Part shown: positions 58,488-64,000 of the stretch, piece after piece
Layout: each line of letters opens with the position of its first letter
How positions within the stretch are numbered: the first letter of the stretch is position 1
Assembly: GCF_038443675.1 (NCBI RefSeq)
Contig: NZ_CP151762.1
Location: 186,001-250,000, forward strand
Direction of reading: 5' to 3'
Length of the DNA: 64,000 bases
From: Yoonia sp. G8-12
GTDB lineage: Bacteria; Pseudomonadota; Alphaproteobacteria; Rhodobacterales; Rhodobacteraceae
Position numbers and translations under genes: made by a program
The notes under the pieces: generated by a model
Told to the model about the DNA's origin: nothing
What the model saw: only the letters and a program-made list of their open reading frames with translations
The model's database searches: none

Positions 58488-59750
58488 ATGACTTTTAACA
58501 GAAGAATTTTTCTGGGGACGGCGGCAGCGACCGCAAGCCTGCTCGCAGCACCGATGGTGCGCGCGCAGGGCAAACCGCGTGTCGTCGTGATCGGTGGCGG
58601 GGCAGGCGGTGCGACAGCCGCGCGCTACATTGCCAAAGACAGCCAAGGCGCAATTGATGTGACCTTGGTCGAGCCGACGCGCACCTACTATACTTGTTTC
58701 TTTTCAAACCTCTATCTGGGTGGTTTCCGCGATATGGGTTCGCTTGGACATAGCTATGGAACGCTTGCGGCGGACTATGGCATCAACGTCATTCATGACT
58801 GGGCCGTTGGTGTGGACCGTGATGCCAAGACCGTCACCCTCGCAGGTGGCAGCAGCCTGCCATACGACCGCCTGATCCTGTCACCGGGCATTGATTTTGT
58901 CGATGGTGCTGTTGAGGGCTGGGATGTGTCCGCCCAAAACGCCATGCCACATGCCTACAGGGGCGGTTCCCAGACAGAACTTCTCAAGGCGCAGGTTATG
59001 GCAATGCCACAGGGCGGCACCTTTGCAATGGTTGCACCGCCCAATCCCTATCGCTGCCCGCCCGGCCCATATGAGCGGATTTCGATGGTGGCTCATACGT
59101 TGCGAGAGATAAACCCGACGGCCAAAATTCTGATCGCTGATCCCAAAGAGAGCTTTTCAAAGCAACCTTTGTTCGAGGAAGGCTGGAATGACAAATACGC
59201 AGGTATGATCGAGCGTATTGGCCCGGACTTTGGCGGGGCAAATGTGTCGGTTGATCCGCAGGCCATGACCCTGACGATTGATGGTGACGTCAATGATGTC
59301 GACGTGTGCAACGTGATCCCCGCAATGAAAGCGGGCCGCATTGCCGAAATCGCAGGCATCACCGATGGCAACTGGGCACCGGTGAACGCTGCAGATATGT
59401 CGTCCAAAATGGACGAGAATATTCATGTGTTGGGTGATGCGGCCGCACAGGGCGACATGCCGAAATCCGGCTTCTCGGCCAACAGCCAAGCCAAGGTTTG
59501 CGCGAATGCGGTCCGTGGTGCCTTGACCGGATCAACGGTCTTTCCTGCGCGGTTCGCAAACACCTGCTGGTCATTGATCGATACCGACGACGGCGTGAAG
59601 GTCGGTGCGACATACGAAGCAACCGACGAAAAGATCGCAAAGGTCGACGGGTTCGTAAGTGCGACCGGTGAAAGCGATGAGCTGCGGGCTGCGACCTATC
59701 AGGAATCTATCGGCTGGTACGATGGCATCATCGCCGACATGTTCGGCTAA
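58488..59750 (+). CDS. soxF: Flavocytochrome c sulfide dehydrogenase flavoprotein SoxF
   Basis: A 420-residue FAD protein: Tat signal NRRIFLGTAAATASLLAAPMVRA, dinucleotide fold VVVIGGGAGGATAARYIAKD, redox cysteine CFFSN near residue 65, and a C-terminal FCSD domain (FANTCWSLIDTDDGVKVGATYE). Start 58488 has GGGGAGGAG before it. Oxidises sulfide with SoxE; also reported to help reactivate SoxYZ in Paracoccus. Confidence 0.93.
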   Translation: MTFNRRIFLGTAAATASLLAAPMVRAQGKPRVVVIGGGAGGATAARYIAKDSQGAIDVTLVEPTRTYYTCFFSNLYLGGFRDMGSLGHSYGTLAADYGINVIHDWAVGVDRDAKTVTLAGGSSLPYDRLILSPGIDFVDGAVEGWDVSAQNAMPHAYRGGSQTELLKAQVMAMPQGGTFAMVAPPNPYRCPPGPYERISMVAHTLREINPTAKILIADPKESFSKQPLFEEGWNDKYAGMIERIGPDFGGANVSVDPQAMTLTIDGDVNDVDVCNVIPAMKAGRIAEIAGITDGNWAPVNAADMSSKMDENIHVLGDAAAQGDMPKSGFSANSQAKVCANAVRGALTGSTVFPARFANTCWSLIDTDDGVKVGATYEATDEKIAKVDGFVSATGESDELRAATYQESIGWYDGIIADMFG

Positions 59751-59788
59751 TTCCCTATCGGGCCTTGATGTATGTCAGGGCCCGTTCA

Positions 59789-59812
59789 AACGAAAGCAGC
59801 TAAGCTTTCGTT
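59789..59812 (+). promoter_or_regulatory. Hairpin next to the DUF302 ribosome site
   Basis: AACGAAAGC (59789-59797) pairs perfectly with GCTTTCGTT (59804-59812), 6-nt loop. It ends two bases before GGAGGACG, the ribosome site of the next gene, in the 76-bp gap after soxF. Possible attenuator, mRNA-stabilising stem or weak terminator. Confidence 0.45.
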
Positions 59813-59826
59813 ATGGAGGACGTAAT

Positions 59827-60258
59827 ATGAAAAATCTCATCATCGGCGCATTCATGGGTTTGGCTGCGACACAGGTTGCCGCGCAGGAAGCGGTCACTTA
59901 CCCATTCGATGGCAGCTTTGACGACGCAACCTTTGCTGTCGAAAACGCCATCATCGGCAAGGGGCTTGTCATTGATTATGTCAGCCACACCGGCGAAATG
60001 CTGGCACGGACTGCGGCGGATGTGGGCAGTGACAAAATGCTGTTTGCGGGGGCGGACATCTTCTTGTTCTGCTCCGCCCAACTCTCACGCGAGGTCATGG
60101 AGGCGGACCCCATGAACATCGCGCATTGCCCCTACGGGATCTTTGTCGCTGAACTTGAAGGCGAGGTGATGGTTGGATACCGCACCTATCCTGACGGCGA
60201 AATGCAGAAGGTCCAGACGCTCTTGGGTGAGATCGTACAAGATGCGGTTGGTGGATAA
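59827..60258 (+). CDS. Secreted DUF302 protein
   Basis: A 143-residue protein with signal MKNLIIGAFMGLAATQVAAQ and one DUF302 domain (FDDATFAVENAIIGKGLVIDYVSHTGEMLARTAADVG...CSAQLSREVMEADPMNIAHCPYGIFVAELEGEVMVGYRTYP). DUF302 proteins bind small ligands or haem in some cases; their role is unknown. It sits between soxF and hemA with only 8 bp to hemA, so it is likely an accessory of sulfur oxidation or cytochrome assembly. Confidence 0.85.
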   Translation: MKNLIIGAFMGLAATQVAAQEAVTYPFDGSFDDATFAVENAIIGKGLVIDYVSHTGEMLARTAADVGSDKMLFAGADIFLFCSAQLSREVMEADPMNIAHCPYGIFVAELEGEVMVGYRTYPDGEMQKVQTLLGEIVQDAVGG

Positions 60259-60266
60259 GGATAACG

Positions 60267-61487
60267 ATGAATTACGACGGATATTTCGCGCGCGCTCTTG
60301 CGCAATTGCAAGACGAAGGCAACTACCGTGTTTTCGCTGACCTCGAGCGCCACCGGGGGAATTTCCCTCAGGCGACAAGCCACTGCGGGCAAACCCGCGA
60401 TGTGACGATCTGGTGCTCGAATGACTATCTGGGCATGGGACAGCACCCTGATGTGCTGTCCGCTATGCACGAGGCGCTGGATAAGGTCGGCGCAGGCGCA
60501 GGCGGGACGCGGAATATCTCCGGGACAACCCATCATCATGTGCTGCTTGAGGCCGAACTGGCCGATCTGCACAACAAAGAAGCCGCCCTTTTGTTCACCA
60601 GCGGCTATGTGTCCAACTGGGCCGCTCTTGGCACCTTGGCTGCGAGAATTCCTGATTGTCTGGTGCTGTCTGACGCGCTCAACCATGCCAGTATGATTGA
60701 GGGTATTCGCCATTCCAAAGCAGAACGGCAGATTTGGCGGCACAATGATCTTGCGCATCTCGAAGAACTGCTGGCTGCACAGCCGCTTGAACGGGCGAAA
60801 CTGATCGCCTTTGAAAGCGTCTATTCGATGGACGGCGATATCGCACCCATCGCCGAGATTTGCGATCTGGCCGAAAAATACAACGCCATGACCTATCTGG
60901 ATGAGGTGCATGCCGTGGGTCTTTACGGCCCCCGCGGTGGCGGGATCGCCGAACGCGAGGGCCTGATGGATCGCGTGACGGTGATCGAAGGCACATTGGG
61001 CAAAGCTTACGGTGTGATGGGCGGTTATATCGCGGCCTCGGTTGATCTGTGTGATTTCGTCCGGTCCTTTGCCAGCGGATTTATCTTTACCACAGCCCTT
61101 CCGCCTGCTGTTGCTGCAGGCGCCGCGGCCTCGATCCGGCATCTGAAAGCCAGTGCGGCAGAACGTGCATCCCAGAAAGAAAAGGTTGCCGAAGTGCGCG
61201 CACGGCTGGATGCGATCGGAATCCCGCACATTGATAATCCCAGCCACATCATTCCGGTGATGGTGGGCGATCCGGTCAAATGCAAATACCTGTCCGATAT
61301 TCTGATGCGCGACTATGGCATCTACATCCAGCCGATCAATTACCCCACCGTTCCCAAAGGCACTGAACGTTTGCGGATCACCCCGTCGCCGGTGCATTCG
61401 GACGCCGATATTGATTGCCTCGTTGGTGCGTTGGAGACTCTCTGGACCCAATGCCAGCTTGCACGCCTGCCAATGGCCGCGCAGTAG
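60267..61487 (+). CDS. hemA: 5-Aminolevulinate synthase
   Basis: PLP enzyme of the C4 (Shemin) haem pathway, 406 residues: VTIWCSNDYLGMGQHPDVLSAMHEAL, AGAGGTRNISGTTHHHVLLEAELADLH, YLDEVHAVGLYGPRGGGIAEREG and VIEGTLGKAYGVMGGYIA with the PLP lysine. It lies directly behind the DUF302 gene at the end of the sox cluster, where it could raise haem supply for SoxX, A, D and E. Confidence 0.96.
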   Translation: MNYDGYFARALAQLQDEGNYRVFADLERHRGNFPQATSHCGQTRDVTIWCSNDYLGMGQHPDVLSAMHEALDKVGAGAGGTRNISGTTHHHVLLEAELADLHNKEAALLFTSGYVSNWAALGTLAARIPDCLVLSDALNHASMIEGIRHSKAERQIWRHNDLAHLEELLAAQPLERAKLIAFESVYSMDGDIAPIAEICDLAEKYNAMTYLDEVHAVGLYGPRGGGIAEREGLMDRVTVIEGTLGKAYGVMGGYIAASVDLCDFVRSFASGFIFTTALPPAVAAGAAASIRHLKASAAERASQKEKVAEVRARLDAIGIPHIDNPSHIIPVMVGDPVKCKYLSDILMRDYGIYIQPINYPTVPKGTERLRITPSPVHSDADIDCLVGALETLWTQCQLARLPMAAQ

Positions 61488-61489
61488 GT

Positions 61490-61503
61490 TTGACTTGTAT
61501 CAA
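61490..61503. promoter_or_regulatory. Crp/Fnr-type box upstream of second soxT-like gene
   Basis: TTGAC-TTGT-ATCAA, matching the Fnr-type palindrome at all consensus positions with Y at position 5. It begins 2 bp after the hemA stop and 53 bp before the next gene start. Confidence 0.55.
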
Positions 61504-61556
61504 GGCGGACAGCGGCGGGCGTTGGTAAATCCAAGCTCAATGAGCGAGGCTTTGGT

Positions 61557-62615
61557 ATGCTTGAAAATATGATCGAAACCTACGGTGAGGGGGCCATCCT
61601 GATGGCCGTGGGTGGTTTGGTTGGGGTCCTGTTTGGCGCAACGGCGCAGCATTCCCGGTTTTGCCTGCGTGCTGCGACGGTCGAAGTTGCAGAAGGCAAA
61701 TTAGGCCCTCGTCTTTCCATCTGGTTGATTGCGTTTTCCTCGGGCGTCTTGGCTGTACAAAGTTTGATCGTATTGGGCTGGCTCGATGTATCCGAAAGCC
61801 GGCAACTGGCCACAACAGGCAGCATGTCTGGTGCGATGATCGGCGGGCTGATGTTTGGGGTCGGTATGATCCTTGCACGCGGATGTGCCAGCCGCTTGCT
61901 GGTCTTGTCGGCCACGGGAAACCTGCGCGCAATTGTTACTGGTCTGGTGCTGACGCTGGTGGCGCAATCCGCGTTGCGCGGGGCTTTGTCCCCTGCACGA
62001 GAGCAGCTTGCCTCGCTCTGGCTGGTGCCCGGTGGCACAATGCGGAGCCTGCTTTTGCAGACGGGGCTTACATCGGCGCTGGCCGCGATGATTGCGGTGG
62101 TCGCTTTGGGGGCCGCCCTTTGGCACAGTCACCGCCAGAGTGTGAAAACCAGCCACGCAATCGCCGCTGTGGGCGTTGGTCTTGCCATCGCGCTCGGTTG
62201 GCTTGGCACCTACGTTGTTGCCATGAATTCCTTTGAGGTTGTGGCGATATCATCAGTCACATTCACCGGTCCATCCACTGATACGCTTATGGGGTTGGTC
62301 AATAGCACCGAACTGCCGCTGGGGTTTGGTATCGGTCTTGTTCCGGGGGTTTTTGTGGGCGCAGGTGCCATGGCTTTGGCCACGAAAGAGGCGCGCATTC
62401 AGCGTTTCGGGCCCGACACCCCGATGGAGGTCTATCTGATCGGGGCGGCGCTCATGGGCTTTGGCAGTATGTTGGCCGGTGGCTGTGCGGTCGGGGCAGG
62501 CATGTCCGGCGGGGCGATCTTTGCGCTGACGGCTTGGGTGGCTGTGGGGGCCATGTGGGTGGGGGCGATGGTCACACAACGTGTGTTGCACCGCCCCGCA
62601 CTTGTGATCGCCTGA
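61557..62615 (+). CDS. YeeE/YedE family permease, SoxT-like (second copy)
   Basis: A 352-residue membrane protein of the same family as the gene at 47874-48944. Repeat motifs: GATAQHSRFCLRAATVEVAEG and GMILARGCASRLLVLSATGNLR (first half), and GSMLAGGCAVGAGMSGGAIFALTAW (second half), with cysteines at each conserved turn. Start ATG 61557 lies behind a Crp/Fnr-like box, which suggests control apart from sox. Probably imports or exports a sulfur species. Confidence 0.88.
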   Translation: MLENMIETYGEGAILMAVGGLVGVLFGATAQHSRFCLRAATVEVAEGKLGPRLSIWLIAFSSGVLAVQSLIVLGWLDVSESRQLATTGSMSGAMIGGLMFGVGMILARGCASRLLVLSATGNLRAIVTGLVLTLVAQSALRGALSPAREQLASLWLVPGGTMRSLLLQTGLTSALAAMIAVVALGAALWHSHRQSVKTSHAIAAVGVGLAIALGWLGTYVVAMNSFEVVAISSVTFTGPSTDTLMGLVNSTELPLGFGIGLVPGVFVGAGAMALATKEARIQRFGPDTPMEVYLIGAALMGFGSMLAGGCAVGAGMSGGAIFALTAWVAVGAMWVGAMVTQRVLHRPALVIA

Positions 62616-62616
62616 T

Positions 62617-63564
62617 CTACTCGAATTCCATCTGCTCATAGACACGCCCGGCGTTCTTGGTTGCCAGTTCTTCGAATGTGTCCAGATGGGCATAGCGTGA
62701 TTGATCAACGTAATAGGCATCGGCAAGCCCGCCGCCCGCCTCAATATGTTCACCAATCTTGCCGCGCAGGTATTCCAGATAGCCTTTGGTATAAAGGCGC
62801 ACCTGATCCATATTGGTCGGATGACCGTGGCCCGGGATCACATAGGTCGCATTCAGGGCTTCGAATTCAGTGTCCCATGTTTCAAGCCAGTCCAGGGTAT
62901 AGGTATCCTCAAAGAGCGGCAGCATCCGCTCGTGGAAGGCGATATCGCCTGCGATGACAAGGTCCTGTTTCGGCAGCCAGACGACCACATCACCCGAACT
63001 GTGTGACGGGCCGAGGTAGCGCACTTCGATGCGGTACTCGCCAAGTTCGACAATATACTCATCGCTGAAGGTCTCGGTCGGGCCTTGTAGATAGGTACCT
63101 TCGGCCTTTTCCTTATTCAGCACTTGCATGGCCTCGAGAATACGAAAACCGCGGTCTTCGAATTCGGCGGCCGCGTCTTCATGCGCGATGATCGGCACGC
63201 CCTGTTCGGCCCAATAGGAATTGCCCAGCATCGCATGGCCTTGGCCGTTTTCGTTGACGACCAGAATCACAGGTTGATCTGTACGGGCCTTGATTTCCTC
63301 ATGCAAAGCCTCGGCCAGCACATAGGCGCCGCCGCCGTTGATCACGACAACGCCTTCGCCCGTGACGATGAAACTGAGGTTATTGTTGTGGCCACTGTTT
63401 TCATAGGTGGGCGGTGCCGTGGCCCCGATGGCGCTGAAGACACCGGGAATAAACTCGACCGGGGCGCTATAAAGTGCAGAGCCGGGATATTGATCTGCGA
63501 TGTTCTCATTCGCGTGCACGGACGTTGTGCAGAGGGCCATCAGAGGCAGGACAAAGCGGATCAT
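62617..63564 (-). CDS. Secreted MBL-fold protein with altered metal motif
   Basis: A 315-residue protein with signal MIRFVLPLMALCTTSVHANE and a metallo-beta-lactamase fold: NNLSFIVTGEGVVVINGGG, then VNENGQGHAMLG in place of HxHxDH, GPSHSSGDVVVWLP, IAGDIAFHE and PGHGHPT. The first metal box has lost its two histidines and aspartate, while the later histidine/aspartate ligands remain, so metal content is doubtful or changed. It overlaps the following MBL gene start by 4 bp (ATGA), forming a pair convergent to soxT2. Confidence 0.85.
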   Translation of the reverse strand: MIRFVLPLMALCTTSVHANENIADQYPGSALYSAPVEFIPGVFSAIGATAPPTYENSGHNNNLSFIVTGEGVVVINGGGAYVLAEALHEEIKARTDQPVILVVNENGQGHAMLGNSYWAEQGVPIIAHEDAAAEFEDRGFRILEAMQVLNKEKAEGTYLQGPTETFSDEYIVELGEYRIEVRYLGPSHSSGDVVVWLPKQDLVIAGDIAFHERMLPLFEDTYTLDWLETWDTEFEALNATYVIPGHGHPTNMDQVRLYTKGYLEYLRGKIGEHIEAGGGLADAYYVDQSRYAHLDTFEELATKNAGRVYEQMEFE

Positions 63565-64000
63565 GTCTCTTCCCCCACAAAGACAAACCCGTCGCCGCGT
63601 CGTTCCGCACGGCCCAGACCACCACCGGGCAGGTGGAACCCGATCAGGCGCATTTGCGATGTGCTGAGCTGGTCAAGTAAACCAAGGCGGGTTTGCACCG
63701 CTAACGCGGGATCCTGATCCGAACCAGAAAGCCAGCCGGGTTCTTCAAAGGCGATATGATGGTTCACGATGCTGTCGCCAACAATCATGACGTTTTCACT
63801 GCCCATCTGTACCTCGAACGCCATGTGTCCGGGTGTGTGGCCGGGGGTCATGCGCGACAGAACACCGGGCAGGATTTCTTGGTCATCTTCAAAAAGGTTG
63901 ATCTGATCCGCCAGCAACTCAAGACGGCTTTGGGCGCCCACAGCAAAGGTCACACGGCCTTCATCGATGGTGGAAACGGTGTCGGGGTCTGTCCAGTAAT
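63561..64000 (-). CDS. MBL-fold hydrolase, partial at window edge
   Basis: The C-terminal 146 residues of an MBL-fold metallo-hydrolase; the frame runs open to base 64000 (reading WTDPDTVSTIDEGRVTFAVG at the edge), so the 5' end lies outside. MTPGHTPGHMAFEVQ and MIVGDSIVNHH are the second and third metal boxes and are canonical here. It is cytoplasmic as far as seen and translationally coupled to the secreted MBL protein. Substrate unknown. Confidence 0.85.
   Translation of the reverse strand, partial: YWTDPDTVSTIDEGRVTFAVGAQSRLELLADQINLFEDDQEILPGVLSRMTPGHTPGHMAFEVQMGSENVMIVGDSIVNHHIAFEEPGWLSGSDQDPALAVQTRLGLLDQLSTSQMRLIGFHLPGGGLGRAERRGDGFVFVGEET

Overview
The window is one chromosomal stretch of an alphaproteobacterium, almost certainly a marine Rhodobacterales (Roseobacter-group) member. 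The reasons are a complete sox thiosulfate-oxidation cluster in the order seen in that group (soxSR divergent from soxVWXYZABCDEF), the cell-cycle regulator GcrA, an ALAS-type hemA, and many small proteins of roseobacter type. Base composition is GC-rich, with AT-richer islands at about 2.1-3.5 kb and 32.2-36 kb. I saw no tRNA, rRNA, CRISPR array, transposase or prophage.

Layout. 0-9.8 kb: polyphosphate kinase 2, small proteins, an AT-rich nuclease-like gene, rimO, a TetR/SDR/DUF1772 unit, gcrA, a lone ABC-2 permease and an EamA exporter. 9.8-20.4 kb: a BNR-repeat protein, argD-GNAT-argF, a cupin, a coiled-coil protein, a NUDIX hydrolase, hrpB, rpmB, meaB and a sirtuin. 20.4-29.8 kb: a tyrosine phosphatase, then a cyanate unit (ABC transporter plus cyanase) divergent from a sigma-54 enhancer-binding protein, then a glycoside-hydrolase-like protein. 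29.9-37 kb: a metal P-type ATPase and an accessory, AT-richer stretch with a GNAT-like protein, an unusual LysR-HTH protein, small orphan genes and a possible gene remnant. 37-46 kb: ppsA, pfkB, a DevBCA-type ABC exporter and a membrane-anchored spermidine-synthase-like protein. 46-64 kb: rhodanese, AEC carrier, and the sox cluster with two YeeE/SoxT permeases, a DUF302 protein, hemA and two MBL-fold proteins.

How the genes work together. SoxXA, SoxYZ, SoxB and SoxCD oxidise thiosulfate on the SoxY swinging arm. SoxV, SoxW and SoxS keep periplasmic thiols reduced. SoxR carries the two cysteines of persulfide sensors. The flanking YeeE/YedE proteins probably move sulfur compounds, and hemA would supply haem for the five cytochrome-c-type haem proteins. 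A separate theme is a set of Crp/Fnr-type palindromes in front of ppk2, the coiled-coil gene, glsB, a QN-repeat lipoprotein, ppsA, pfkB, the DevBCA operon and soxT2; this suggests a shared low-oxygen or stationary-phase regulon.

Sequence quality. Five genes (BNR protein, LMW phosphatase, glycoside hydrolase, HlyD-type fusion protein, AEC transporter) are each broken by an apparent one-base loss inside a run of five or six G or C. Adding one base restores family-typical protein each time. This looks like systematic homopolymer under-calling rather than gene decay.
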